A DNA stretch of 43,822 nt from CAYYJM01 sp964471755. Its GTDB lineage: Bacteria; Planctomycetota; Planctomycetia; Gemmatales; Gemmataceae. Both the position numbers and the translations under genes were made by a program. Each line of letters opens with the position of its first letter. The first letter of the stretch is position 1. The stretch spans positions 1 to 43,822 of the forward strand of contig CAYYJM010000017.1 in NCBI GenBank assembly GCA_964471755.1, in the 5' to 3' direction. The notes beneath the pieces are model-generated. The model was not told the origin of the DNA. It made no database searches and saw only the letters and a program-made list of their open reading frames with translations. Of this stretch, positions 31,350 through 42,581 are shown piece after piece.

Positions 31350-34259
31350 ATGCTCGATCAGCAACGCCGCCTGCTCGCCGACCACCTGCGCCGACACACC
31401 CGGGCCGAGGTTCGTTTCGATCCCGCCTCGCGCAAACTCTACGCGACCGACGCCAGCCTCTACCAGATCGAACCGCTCGGCGTCGTGCTGCCGCGCACCG
31501 TCCAGGATCTCCTCACCACCATACAGGTCGCCGTCGAGATGCACCTGTCCCTGACGCCACGCGGCGGCGGCACCAGCCTCTCCGGCCAGTCGATCGGTCC
31601 CGGTATCGTCGTCGATTGCAGCAAGTACCTCAACCGCGTCCTCAGCGTCGATCCGACCACGCGCACGGCGATCGTCGAGCCGGGCGTCGTCCTCGACCAG
31701 CTCAACCGCGAGGTCGGCAAGCACAACCTGCTCTTTGGCCCGGAAGTATCGACCAGCAGCCGGGCCAACCTCGGCGGCATGATCGGCAACAACTCGGCCG
31801 GCTCACGCTCGATCGTCTACGGCAAGACGATCGACCACGTCCGCCGCCTCAAGGCCGTCCTGCTTGACGGCAAGGAATACGACCTGGGGCCGATGTCCCC
31901 GCTCGCCTGGGACGAGGCGAGCCAGCGTGAGGGGCTGCTGGCGGCCATCTATCGCGGCGTGGCCGATATTGTCCGTCGCAACGCCGCCGAGATCCGCGCC
32001 CGTTTCCCGCGTCTGCTCCGACGCGTGAGCGGCTACAACCTCGACGTCCTCGCCGACGGCCTCGCTCCGACCGGGCCGAATCCGCCGCATGCCGGGCTGC
32101 ACCAACTGCTCATCGGCAGCGAGGGGACGCTCGCCTTCACGACCCGGGCCGAGCTGAACCTGCTACCGATCCCGAAGTATCGCGGCCTGCTCCTGCCCCA
32201 GTTCGCCACCCTGGCCGATGCGATGAACGCTCTGCCCATCTGCCTGGAATACGGACCCTCGGCCGTCGAACTGATGGACCACCTGCTTCTCACGCTCACC
32301 CGCGGCAACCTCGCCCTGCGCGACACCGTCGCCTTTCTCCAGGGCGATCCGCAGGCCCTGTTCATGGTCGAGTTCAGCAGCGACGACAAGGGGGACGTCC
32401 TCGACCGCATCGAGAAGGTGGCGACGCGCCTGCGCGGAGTCGGCGGCCTGATCACCCAGACGCGGGCCATCGAACCGGGCGAGCGCGACCCGCTGTGGAA
32501 TCTGCGCCGGGCGTCGATGCCGTTGCTCTACTCGATGCCGGGCGACCGCAAGCCGATCACCTTCGTCGAGGACACTGCGGTGTCACCGGCGCGTCTGCCG
32601 GAGTTCGTCACCCGCTTCCGTGAGCTGCTCCGCCGACATGGCACCGACGGCGCGTTCTACGGCCATGCCTCCGTTGGCTGTCTGCACATCCGGCCGCTGA
32701 TCAATCTCAAGGATCAGGCCGAGGTGGCGAAGATGCGCCGCATCACCGAGGAGGTCTGCGACCTCGTCCTCGAATTCAACGGCTCCCTCAGTGGCGAACA
32801 TGGCGATGGCCTGGTCCGCAGCGAGTGGAATCGCAAGATGTTCGGCGATGTCGTCTACCGCGCCTTCCGCGACGTGAAGGCCGTCTTCGACCCGGACGGA
32901 TTGCTCAATCCCGGTAAGATAGTCAATGCCGTGGCGATGACCGAGAACCTGCGCTATCCGCCGGGCTACGCCCCGATCGAACTGCCGGTGGTCTTCGATT
33001 ACTCAACGCAGGAAGGCTTCGTCCGCTCGGTCGAGATGTGCAACGGCTCGGGCGTCTGCCGCAAGATGCAGGGCGGAGCGATGTGCCCGTCGTTCCGGGC
33101 GACGCGCGACGAGGCCGACAGCACGCGTGGCCGGGCCAACATTCTGCGACAGGCCCTGGCCAGCGACAACCCCCAGCGCGACCTGCGCGGTCGGGACGTG
33201 ATGGACGTGTTCGATCTCTGCTTGCAGTGCAAGGCCTGCAAGTCGGAGTGTCCCAGCAACGTCGATCTGGCCAAGATCAAGTCGGAGTTTCTCCACCTGC
33301 ATTACGGCGGCCGACCGCGACCGCTCGGCCATCTGCTCATGGTCGCCCTGCCGTGGCTCAACCGTCTGTCCGCCCCGGTCGCACCGCTGGTCAACTGGGT
33401 CCAGAACCGCAGCCTGTTCCGCTGGCTGCTCGAGAAGACGGCCGGCATCGACCGACGCCGCAGTCTACCGCCGTTGCACCGGCTCCACTTCCGCCGCTGG
33501 TTCGGCCGGCACAAGGCGCATCCGAACGCGGGCAGCAAGGGCCGGGTCGTTCTCCTGGACGACTGCTTCACGACGTACAACGAGCCGGCCATCGGCCAGG
33601 CGGCGGTGACGCTGCTCGAACGAGCCGGCTACCGCGTCGAGCTGGCCGGCGTCTGCTGTGGTCGGGTTCACATCTCCAAGGGCTTCCTGTACCAGGCCCG
33701 GTCGATGGTCCTGCATCAGGCGCATGACCTGTTCCGCCGAGTGGCCGATGGTACGCCGATCCTCGGTCTGGAGCCGAGTTGCCTGCTCACCCTGGCCGAC
33801 GAATGGCCCGACCTCGACCCGACGCCGGAGACGCGCCGCCTGGCCGGTCAGGTCCACCTCGCCGACGCCTGGCTCGCTCGCCAGGTCGCTGACGGTGTCA
33901 CGTCACTGCCATTGACGCCACGTCGAGAGGCGTGCGTCTTTCATGCTCACTGTCATCAGAAGGCACTGACTGGCCCGCACGGCTCGGCCGCCGCCCTGCG
34001 TCTGGTGCCGGGCCTCGACGTGCGCGTTCTCGACACGACCTGCTGCGGCATGGCCGGCTCGTTCGGCTACGAGGCCGAGCATTACGACCTGAGCGTCCAG
34101 ATCGCCGAGTTGTCAGTCCTGCCGGCGCTGCGCGGAGCCCCTGACGCGGTCGTCGCCGCGACGGGAACCTCGTGTCGGCATCAGATCAAGGACCTGGCCA
34201 GTCGGCGAGCGCAACATCCGCTGGAGGTGCTGGCCGGACAGTTGAAGCCAGAAGACTGA
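31350..34259 (+). CDS. FAD-linked oxidoreductase fused to Fe-S CCG-domain protein (GlcD/GlpC type)
   Basis: A 969-aa fusion. Residues ~30-240 are a VAO-type FAD-binding domain (TPRGGGTSLSGQS, TSSRANLGGMIGNNSAGSRS). Residues ~240-540 are the FAD-oxidase C-terminal domain (FYGHASVGCLHIRPL, SGEHGDGLVRSEW). Cys motifs for two Fe-S clusters follow at ~563-580 (CNGSGVCRKMQGGAMCP) and ~625 (CLQCKACKSECP). Two CCG motifs at ~769 and ~898 (VCCGRVH, CCGMAGSFG) end the protein. This architecture oxidises 2-hydroxyacids such as D-lactate or glycolate and passes electrons to quinone. The start ATG 31350 has GAGG upstream. It stands alone, divergent from csrA. The exact substrate is not determined. Confidence 0.88.
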   Translation: MLDQQRRLLADHLRRHTRAEVRFDPASRKLYATDASLYQIEPLGVVLPRTVQDLLTTIQVAVEMHLSLTPRGGGTSLSGQSIGPGIVVDCSKYLNRVLSVDPTTRTAIVEPGVVLDQLNREVGKHNLLFGPEVSTSSRANLGGMIGNNSAGSRSIVYGKTIDHVRRLKAVLLDGKEYDLGPMSPLAWDEASQREGLLAAIYRGVADIVRRNAAEIRARFPRLLRRVSGYNLDVLADGLAPTGPNPPHAGLHQLLIGSEGTLAFTTRAELNLLPIPKYRGLLLPQFATLADAMNALPICLEYGPSAVELMDHLLLTLTRGNLALRDTVAFLQGDPQALFMVEFSSDDKGDVLDRIEKVATRLRGVGGLITQTRAIEPGERDPLWNLRRASMPLLYSMPGDRKPITFVEDTAVSPARLPEFVTRFRELLRRHGTDGAFYGHASVGCLHIRPLINLKDQAEVAKMRRITEEVCDLVLEFNGSLSGEHGDGLVRSEWNRKMFGDVVYRAFRDVKAVFDPDGLLNPGKIVNAVAMTENLRYPPGYAPIELPVVFDYSTQEGFVRSVEMCNGSGVCRKMQGGAMCPSFRATRDEADSTRGRANILRQALASDNPQRDLRGRDVMDVFDLCLQCKACKSECPSNVDLAKIKSEFLHLHYGGRPRPLGHLLMVALPWLNRLSAPVAPLVNWVQNRSLFRWLLEKTAGIDRRRSLPPLHRLHFRRWFGRHKAHPNAGSKGRVVLLDDCFTTYNEPAIGQAAVTLLERAGYRVELAGVCCGRVHISKGFLYQARSMVLHQAHDLFRRVADGTPILGLEPSCLLTLADEWPDLDPTPETRRLAGQVHLADAWLARQVADGVTSLPLTPRREACVFHAHCHQKALTGPHGSAAALRLVPGLDVRVLDTTCCGMAGSFGYEAEHYDLSVQIAELSVLPALRGAPDAVVAATGTSCRHQIKDLASRRAQHPLEVLAGQLKPED

Positions 34260-34370
34260 GGGAATGATGCGCCGTTTTTCTGTCCGGTCTCCCGGGTGTC
34301 TTCCGTTGTCCAGAGTACCGAGCGCGTCACCGACACGGGGTCGGTGCGGCTCATTGGAGGAGGCCGCGTG

Positions 34371-35336
34371 ATGTACTCCCTTCGATTGCCTGGCGTGGTT
34401 CTCGCACTGCTCACGTTCCTGATTGCTGGCGACGCCTTCGCCCAGTTTCCGCCGATCCGGAACCCATTCCCAACTCCGAAACCGCCCTCGATTCCGAACC
34501 CGATCGACGAGGCCGCGAAACTGGATCGGGCGCGGCTGGAGGCGCAGCGCCGCGCGGAGGAGGCGGCCCGGAAGAAGGCCGCCGAGCTGGCGGCGGCACG
34601 AAAGCGCGCCGAGGAGGAGGCCCGCAAACTGGCCGAACGCAAGGCGGCGATCGAGCGCCGAGCCCGCCAGATCCGCGACGAATTCGAGCGGCTCCAGAAG
34701 ACTGCCGAGCGGAATCGTCGCGACTACGACCGGATGCAGAAGGTTCTCTCCGGCGGGCCGGGTAAGGCCCGGGAAGAGGCCGTAGAGATGGTCCGTCGTG
34801 CCGGTGTCCTTGGAACCAACAAGGCGCAGGTACGCCAGTCGATCCAGGGGCGCGTCAACCTGACCCAGGTGATCTACGCCAAGGAATTCGACCACTACGA
34901 GCAGCAGCAACTCGCCACCGCGATCGGAGCATCGGTGGCCAGCGGCAACCCCGGTCCGGTCCTGCTGTACCTGCAAGGGTTCCTGGCCCAGTCCAAGCTC
35001 GAGGTGACGCGCAACCTCACCGCCGCCAAGGGCGAAGCGCGAGACAAACTGCTCCGCGAGTTCGACATGCTGATCATCAAGGCCCTCGACAAGGCCCTGT
35101 CCGGAGGTCGGCCGCTGGAGGTGAACTTCGGCGGAGTGGACGTCGAGGTTGGCCTGGCGACCTACAACCACTGGGGCGTGATCCGCTGGGACGAACCGTC
35201 CCTGGAGTACGTCAGCAGCGGTGTCCCTGGTCTGTCGATGCCCCGGATCAAGCAAACGCCTCGCGAGCGCAAGCTGCCGCTTCCGAACACTTTCCAACCC
35301 TACCTCAAGGTCCGAGTGCGGGTGTCGAGTCGGTAA
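34371..35336 (+). CDS. Secreted coiled-coil protein of unknown function
   Basis: A 321-aa protein with a signal peptide (MYSLRLPGVVLALLTFLIAG, cleavage near AFAQF). A Pro-rich segment (PFPTPKPPSIPNPIDEAA) follows, then a long Ala/Glu/Arg/Lys-rich coiled coil from ~50 to 135, and a globular C-terminal part with TYNHWGVIRWDEPSLEYVSS. No known domain is recognised. The ATG at 34371 is chosen for the strong GGAGGAGG at 34356-34363; the frame is open further upstream. It probably acts in the periplasm or at the cell surface. No operon partner is evident. Confidence 0.7.
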   Translation: MYSLRLPGVVLALLTFLIAGDAFAQFPPIRNPFPTPKPPSIPNPIDEAAKLDRARLEAQRRAEEAARKKAAELAAARKRAEEEARKLAERKAAIERRARQIRDEFERLQKTAERNRRDYDRMQKVLSGGPGKAREEAVEMVRRAGVLGTNKAQVRQSIQGRVNLTQVIYAKEFDHYEQQQLATAIGASVASGNPGPVLLYLQGFLAQSKLEVTRNLTAAKGEARDKLLREFDMLIIKALDKALSGGRPLEVNFGGVDVEVGLATYNHWGVIRWDEPSLEYVSSGVPGLSMPRIKQTPRERKLPLPNTFQPYLKVRVRVSSR

Positions 35337-35350
35337 CGCATCCGTCGCGT

Positions 35351-35418
35351 AGAATGGAAACAGGTCTGGTTCCCAGAGTCGGCGGAGCTCCGCCGACTCT
35401 GGGAATCGTTTCCATTCT
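35351..35418. repeat. Near-perfect 68-nt palindrome (cruciform-type)
   Basis: An outer stem of 11 bp (35351-35361 with 35408-35418) encloses an inner perfect 18-bp palindrome with no loop (35370-35387 with 35388-35405, centre GAGCTC), separated by 8-nt and 2-nt bulges. It lies between the coiled-coil gene and the first Uma2 gene. It could act as a terminator, but there is no T-run. It looks more like a REP/MITE-type element. Confidence 0.8.
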
Positions 35419-35454
35419 GGCCACAGACAATCACCCCGCCGTGAGAGGGGGACC

Positions 35455-36042
35455 ATGACGCCACCAACACCTGACACGGAAGTACGCGATCGAACCTGGA
35501 CCAAGGCCGAGTATTATCGCCTGGGCGAACTGGGCTTCTTTCACGGCCAGCGCGTCGAGTTGATGGAAGGAAAACTCATGGTCATGAGCCCGCAGGGATC
35601 GACGCACCGAACCGCCGTTCTGCTCGCCGCCCACTTACTGGACACGCTCTTCCAACCACAGTGCCACGCTCAGGCACAAATGCCACTAGACCTCAGCCCG
35701 ACGACGGAACCGGAGCCGGACGTGGCCGTCGTGGCCGGCCAGGTGCGCGACTACACCAACGCGCATCCGACCCATGCCCTGCTCGTCGTCGAGGTCAGCG
35801 ACACGTCGCTCGCCTACGACCGGGGACGCAAGGCGAGTCTGTACGCCTCGGCCGGCATTCTCGACTACTGGATCGTCAACCTTGTCACGCCACAGATCGA
35901 GGTCTACCGTAACCCCATCCCGGACGCCAACGAGCCGTTCGGCCACCGCTACGGCCAGCGAACCGACTACCTTCCCGGGCAGCTGTTCGCGCCGCTGGCC
36001 CTGCCGAATGCCCGGATCGCCGTGACCGACCTCCTTCCCTGA
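35455..36042 (+). CDS. Uma2 family protein (DUF820, restriction-endonuclease-like), copy 1
   Basis: A 195-aa Uma2 protein. The PD-(D/E)XK-like core is visible as RVELMEGKLMVMSP, then EPEPDVAVV, HALLVVEVSDTSLAYDRGRK (E-x-S ... K) and YWIVNLVTPQIEVYRNP. Uma2 proteins are very common in cyanobacteria and planctomycetes; their nuclease role is predicted from fold. It has its own short N-terminus (MTPPTPDTEV). From residue 11 on it is identical to the second copy at 36146. A 68-nt palindrome lies just upstream. Confidence 0.85.
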   Translation: MTPPTPDTEVRDRTWTKAEYYRLGELGFFHGQRVELMEGKLMVMSPQGSTHRTAVLLAAHLLDTLFQPQCHAQAQMPLDLSPTTEPEPDVAVVAGQVRDYTNAHPTHALLVVEVSDTSLAYDRGRKASLYASAGILDYWIVNLVTPQIEVYRNPIPDANEPFGHRYGQRTDYLPGQLFAPLALPNARIAVTDLLP

Positions 36043-36145
36043 TGTGCACGTTCTTTCCATCTACTCTGGCTCGCCGCTGGTTGATTCGGTGGAGCGGCAC
36101 TGATATCCTGAACAGACGTTCGGTATTGCGCCGTGGAGGATAACC

Positions 36146-36727
36146 ATGACCATCCCGCCCCCCGGTGTCCGCGATCGAACCTGGACCAAGGCCGAGTATT
36201 ATCGCCTGGGCGAACTGGGCTTCTTTCACGGCCAGCGCGTCGAGTTGATGGAAGGAAAACTCATGGTCATGAGCCCGCAGGGATCGACGCACCGAACCGC
36301 CGTTCTGCTCGCCGCCCACTTACTGGACACGCTCTTCCAACCACAGTGCCACGCTCAGGCACAAATGCCACTAGACCTCAGCCCGACGACGGAACCGGAG
36401 CCGGACGTGGCCGTCGTGGCCGGCCAGGTGCGCGACTACACCAACGCGCATCCGACCCATGCCCTGCTCGTCGTCGAGGTCAGCGACACGTCGCTCGCCT
36501 ACGACCGGGGACGCAAGGCGAGTCTGTACGCCTCGGCCGGCATTCTCGACTACTGGATCGTCAACCTTGTCACGCCACAGATCGAGGTCTACCGTAACCC
36601 CATCCCGGACGCCAACGAGCCGTTCGGCCACCGCTACGGCCAGCGAACCGACTACCTTCCCGGGCAGCTGTTCGCGCCGCTGGCCCTGCCGAATGCCCGG
36701 ATCGCCGTGACCGACCTCCTTCCCTGA
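36146..36727 (+). CDS. Uma2 family protein, copy 2
   Basis: A 193-aa Uma2 protein identical to copy 1 from VRDRTWTKAEYYRL to the stop. Only the first ~8 residues (MTIPPPGV) differ. The nucleotide block 36170-36727 is the same as 35485-36042 by eye, with a constant offset of 685. It has its own GGAGGA ribosome site before ATG 36146. It is a recent tandem duplication, a gene-conversion product, or an assembly duplication. The intergenic sequence 36043-36145 is not shared with the sequence upstream of copy 1. Confidence 0.83.
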   Translation: MTIPPPGVRDRTWTKAEYYRLGELGFFHGQRVELMEGKLMVMSPQGSTHRTAVLLAAHLLDTLFQPQCHAQAQMPLDLSPTTEPEPDVAVVAGQVRDYTNAHPTHALLVVEVSDTSLAYDRGRKASLYASAGILDYWIVNLVTPQIEVYRNPIPDANEPFGHRYGQRTDYLPGQLFAPLALPNARIAVTDLLP

Positions 36728-36795
36728 AGCGTCCGTTCTTTCCATCCGCCTGGTCGGTCGCGCCCGTAGAATGGAGCAGATGAGTTCGTCGCCGA

Positions 36796-36817
36796 CGTGG
36801 GCGAGTGGTCGCCCACG
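36796..36817. promoter_or_regulatory. Hairpin upstream of ftsH
   Basis: CGTGGGCGA (36796-36804) and TCGCCCACG (36809-36817) pair perfectly around a 4-nt loop, about 85 nt before the ftsH start. It could be the end of the Uma2 transcript or part of a palindromic element; no T-run follows. Confidence 0.4.
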
Positions 36818-36902
36818 CTGACGTTTGGTATCCTGATGGTTGCTGGTCGGCAGGCCAGCAGGCCCGGCCGGGGTTGTCCGCACAGGCAGGCGAGGTTGCA
36901 GA

Positions 36903-38903
<2,001 letters not shown>

Positions 38904-38945
38904 TCTTGATTCCGAAGCGAGAGTCCCGGTATGGGGACTCTCGCC

Positions 38946-40037
38946 ATGAAAACCACCATCCTCTTCCTGCTCGTGGGTGTGTCCGGCCTGGTCTTGCTGG
39001 GCGGGGCACAACTCGTAACGCCACCGTCGCCACCGCCGCCGACGCGCGGCAAGGTGCTGCTGCTCGACAACGAGCAGACTCTCCTGGGCGACATCGAACG
39101 AGTCGGCGATCAGTTCCGCATCCGCCGGGAGGTCGGCGAGACGTGGGTGCCGAGCCAGCGTGTCGTCACCCTGTGCGCGAACATGGAGGAGACGCTCCAG
39201 TTCCTGCGCGGCCGGAGCAATCTGCGTGATCCGGACGAACGTCTGCGTCTGGCCAACTGGTGCCGCCAGAACGGCCTGCACGACCACGCCCTGGTCGAGG
39301 TCCGAGCCGCCGCCCTGTTACGACCGGATCATGCCCCGACGAAGCGTCTGCTCCAGCTGCTCCAGGAGGTCCAGTCAGCCCGCGCAACGTCGGTCGGCAC
39401 CGAGTCGGAGCCCGTGCCGGTCGCCAGCGTGGACCTCAGTGCCGAGGCGCTGGCCCAGTTCACGACCCGGGTTCAGCCGATCCTGATGAACGCCTGCGCC
39501 AACTGTCACGCCACCGGCAAGGGCGGAGCCTTCAAGCTGACGCGAACCTACTCGTCGAACCGGGTCGCCCGACGTTCCGCGGTGAGCAACGCGGCCGCCG
39601 TCCTGGCTCAGATCAACCTGGATCAGCCGCACAACAGCCCGCTGTTGACCAGAGCGGTCGCCGTCCATGGCGAGATGACCTCGGCTCCGTTCCAGAATCG
39701 CCAGGCGGCGGCGTTTCGCGCCCTGGAGGACTGGGTTCGCCTGGCCGTGGAGCAGTCACCGGGCCGCGAACCGGCTCCTCTGCTGGCGACACCGACGAGC
39801 AGTCCCACGGGCCTGGGTGGCTTCGCCAGCACTCGGCCCGGAACGTCGTTGCCGTCGCCGGCCGAGCAGACGGCCCCGCGCCAGCCGCCAACGCTGACGA
39901 CCACACCGGAACCGGGCACGCCGCGTGTCGTGCCGACGACACCGACGCCGACTCCCGCGCCGATGCCGGCTCCGACGGGCCCGGTCGATCCCTTCGACCC
40001 GGCGACGTTCAATCGGCAGAGTACGCCGATGCCGTGA
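38946..40037 (+). CDS. Secreted protein with cytochrome c-like CxxCH motif
   Basis: A 363-aa exported protein starting MKTTILFLLVGVSGLVLLGG; an in-frame ATG at 38931 is the alternative start. The N-terminal part (KVLLLDNEQTLLGDIERVGD ... TWVPSQRVVTLC) resembles small beta-rich domains of planctomycete surface proteins. The middle has VQPILMNACANCHATGKGG, one haem-binding CxxCH motif of the type in planctomycete cytochrome domains. The last ~90 residues are a Pro/Thr-rich disordered tail (TTTPEPGTPRVVPTTPTPTP). It follows ftsH by 42 nt. The role is unknown, possibly a periplasmic redox protein. Confidence 0.7.
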   Translation: MKTTILFLLVGVSGLVLLGGAQLVTPPSPPPPTRGKVLLLDNEQTLLGDIERVGDQFRIRREVGETWVPSQRVVTLCANMEETLQFLRGRSNLRDPDERLRLANWCRQNGLHDHALVEVRAAALLRPDHAPTKRLLQLLQEVQSARATSVGTESEPVPVASVDLSAEALAQFTTRVQPILMNACANCHATGKGGAFKLTRTYSSNRVARRSAVSNAAAVLAQINLDQPHNSPLLTRAVAVHGEMTSAPFQNRQAAAFRALEDWVRLAVEQSPGREPAPLLATPTSSPTGLGGFASTRPGTSLPSPAEQTAPRQPPTLTTTPEPGTPRVVPTTPTPTPAPMPAPTGPVDPFDPATFNRQSTPMP

Positions 40038-40041
40038 ACCT

Positions 40042-40122
40042 GGCGAGCGTGGGGCGTTAGCCCCATGAGATCCGGGACACGGTGAAGACGAAGAGTCATG
40101 GGGCTGACGCCCCACGCTCGCC
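40042..40122. repeat. Dispersed palindromic element, second type
   Basis: Arms 40042-40068 and 40096-40122 (27 nt) are reverse complements at 26 of 27 positions, with a 27-nt loop. The arm GGCGAGCGTGGGGCGTTAGC shares GGCGAGCG and GGCGT(T/C)AGCCC with the elements at 17743 and 43743. It lies between the secreted cytochrome-like gene and the GT87-like gene. Confidence 0.8.
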
Positions 40123-40137
40123 TGTGTGGATCCATCA

Positions 40138-41337
40138 ATGTCGCGCTCCCTCCGCTGGGTTCTTCTGTTGTGGCTCGCCCTTGGTTGCGCCGTGAGCATC
40201 CGCACGCTGCTCAAGCCGACCAGCCACACCGTCTTTCCGATCTTCCTCACCGGCTCGCTCCACTGGTGGGCCGATCAACCGGTCTACGCCGACTACCGGC
40301 CGCTCGATCACTTCCGCTATCCGCCGTTCTTCGCGATCGTTCTGACACCGCTGGCCTGGGCCGGGCCGACCGTTGGCGGCCTCGTGTGGAGCTGGCTCTC
40401 GCTGGCCATCTACGGCTGGGGCTGCTGGCGCTTCCTCCGCGATGTCCTGCCTCGCCGCTGGACGCTGGATCGCGAGGCGATCTTTCTCGGCCTGGCTCTG
40501 TTCGCCGGCCTGCGCGGCCTGTGGAACGCCCAGAGCAACGCCCTCGTCGGTGGTCTGCTCCTGCTCGGCTGCGCGGAAATGGTTCGCCAGCGCTGGTGGC
40601 GAAGTGCCATCTGGCTGTCACTTTCCGTCCTGGCCAAGCTGACGCCACTCGCCGTGGTCCTGCTCCTGATCGCGATCCGGCCACGCTCTCTGGGCCCGCG
40701 CGTCGCCGTCCTGCTGCTCGCCGGCCTGGTGCTGCCATTCGCGACTCGACCAGCGACGGTCGTCGTCGAACAGCATGTCGGCTGGCTCCAGCAGATGCGC
40801 GACACGGCCGATGAACGCTGGCCCGGCTTTCGCGATGCCTGGACCCTGTGGCGCGTCGTCACGAACCCGCCGCAGGGCGACCTTCGTGAGTACCTGCGGG
40901 AACCGATCGAAACGCCAGTCTACCGCCTCGTCCAGCTGGCGACGGCCGGCCTGGCCTTCCTCTGGGTCGTCTGGCTCCGCCGACGTGGCACGCCGACATG
41001 CGAACTCGTCCTCGGCACGCTCGGCGTCGGCACCGGTTGGCTGCTGCTCCTCGGGCCGTCCGTCGAGCATGCCACGTTCGTGCTGATCGCCCCGACGCTC
41101 CTCTGGGGACTGCTCGATGGACGCCGACCAGGGCTCTTCATCCCGGCCGCTTTCTGCATCCTGATCCTTGGCTGGGGCGCACTCACCGACCCGCTGCTGC
41201 CCGTCTGTCCGTGGCTGCTCGGGGCTCTACCGCTGGGGGCGATCCTTCATCTGGCGGGGATTCTTCTCACCCACCCCGGCGAACGATCTGGTATACTCCC
41301 GGCCGGACAAACCGCGACCGAACCTGGAGTCATCACC
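40138..41337 (+). CDS. GT87/DUF2029-like integral membrane glycosyltransferase
   Basis: About 400 residues with roughly ten hydrophobic segments. An early loop reads ADYRPLDHFRYPPFFAIVLT, matching the DUF2029/GT87 family of polyprenol-phosphate-mannose-dependent mannosyltransferases, where an Asp-containing first extracytoplasmic loop is catalytic. The frame has no stop before the DUF1080 gene and runs straight into it, so this entry ends where the next predicted signal peptide begins. It is either a genuine fusion or a lost stop codon. ATG 40138 is chosen over GTG 40126. It may glycosylate surface polymers. Confidence 0.65.
41292..41297 (+). promoter_or_regulatory. Candidate -10 element before the DUF1080 gene
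   Basis: TATACT lies 41 nt before ATG 41338, inside the 3' end of the GT87-like frame, with GGAG at 41326-41329 as ribosome site. No clear -35 is seen. It supports, weakly, independent expression of the DUF1080 protein. Confidence 0.3.
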
Positions 41338-42576
41338 ATGCGCCGAGCTTCCGGCTTCCTCCTGCTTCTCGGCATCCTGCCGGCCCTCGCCCTGGCCGAG
41401 GCGAAGCCACTCTTCGACGGCAAGACCTTCAACGGCTGGGAAGGCGACACGAAGAAGACCTTCCGCATCGAGGACGGCGTCATCGTCGCCGGTTCGCTCG
41501 ACACGGTCGTGCCGCGCAACGAGTTCCTCTGCACGACGAAGAACTACGAGAACTTCGAGCTGAAGGTGAAGTTCAAGCTGCTCGGCGATCCGGCCAAGGC
41601 GAACGCCGGCATCCAGTTCCGCACGAAGCGTATCCCGAATCACCACGAGGTGAGCGGCTACCAGGCCGACATGGGGCAGGGTTACTGGGGCGCACTCTAC
41701 GACGAGTCGCGTCGCGGCAAGGTTCTCGCTGCCCCTGACAAGGCCGTTCGCGACAAGGCCGTCAAACTCGACGACTGGAACGAGTACACCATCCGCGCCG
41801 AAGGGCCACGCATCCGACTCTGGCTCAACGGCATCCCGACCGTGGACTACATCGAAAAGGACGCAAAGATCGATCGCTCCGGCGTGATCGCGCTCCAGGT
41901 CCACGGCGGCGGCAAGACGAAAGTCCTCTACAAGGACATCCGCCTGGAGGAGCTGAACGTCAAGGCGGCCGGCCCGACCGCCGAGGTCAAGTGGAAGCCA
42001 CTCTTCGATGGCAAGACGTTGACGAACTGGAAGTCCAGCGACTTCGGCAAGGAAGGCAAGGTCGAGGTCAAGGACGGTGCCATCGTCCTGCAGAAGGGCA
42101 ATCGCATGACTGGCATCACCTACACGAAGGGCGACTTCCCGAAGATGAACTACGAGGTGACGCTCGAAGCGAAGAAGGTCGATGGCGACGACTTCTTCGC
42201 GACGACGACGTTCCCGGTAGCCGACTCGTTCTGCTCCCTGGTCGTCGGCGGCTGGGGCGGTCAGGTCGTCGGCCTGTCGAGCGTCGATGGCGTCGATGCC
42301 TCGGAGAACGAGACGAACACGACCAAGGAATTCGACAAGGGCAAGTGGTACAAGATCCGCATCCGCGTGACGGCGGAGCGCATCCAGGCATGGATCAATG
42401 ACAAGTCGATGGTCGATCTGGACAGCAAGGACCGTCGTATCGGCATCCGCCTGGAATGTGGCCCGAGCAAGCCGTTCGGCGTCTGCACCTGGAACACGGT
42501 CAGCGCGGTACGCGGCGTCCAGGTCCGGCCGCTGACGCCGGCCGAGATCGCCGTGGCGAAGAAACCGGAGAAGTAA
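41338..42576 (+). CDS. Secreted protein with two DUF1080 (3-keto-disaccharide hydrolase-like) domains
   Basis: A 412-aa protein with signal MRRASGFLLLLGILPALALA. It has two LamG-like DUF1080 domains beginning AKPLFDGKTFNGWEG (~22) and WKPLFDGKTLTNWKSS (~220). The first is complete: GIQFRTKRIPNHHEVSGYQA, QGYWGALYDESRRG, DDWNEYTIRAEG and GVIALQVHGGG. The second is more divergent. DUF1080 proteins are greatly expanded in planctomycetes and bind or cleave sugar derivatives outside the cytoplasm. It has a ribosome site and signal peptide of its own but is in frame with the upstream membrane protein without a stop. Confidence 0.85.
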   Translation: MRRASGFLLLLGILPALALAEAKPLFDGKTFNGWEGDTKKTFRIEDGVIVAGSLDTVVPRNEFLCTTKNYENFELKVKFKLLGDPAKANAGIQFRTKRIPNHHEVSGYQADMGQGYWGALYDESRRGKVLAAPDKAVRDKAVKLDDWNEYTIRAEGPRIRLWLNGIPTVDYIEKDAKIDRSGVIALQVHGGGKTKVLYKDIRLEELNVKAAGPTAEVKWKPLFDGKTLTNWKSSDFGKEGKVEVKDGAIVLQKGNRMTGITYTKGDFPKMNYEVTLEAKKVDGDDFFATTTFPVADSFCSLVVGGWGGQVVGLSSVDGVDASENETNTTKEFDKGKWYKIRIRVTAERIQAWINDKSMVDLDSKDRRIGIRLECGPSKPFGVCTWNTVSAVRGVQVRPLTPAEIAVAKKPEK

Positions 42577-42581
42577 GCGGG

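Noticed and set aside
35351..35418. Palindrome as an intrinsic terminator of the coiled-coil gene
   Set aside because: There is no T-run after the stem, and the outer stem extends beyond what a terminator needs. Repeat element is the better description, although it may still affect transcription.
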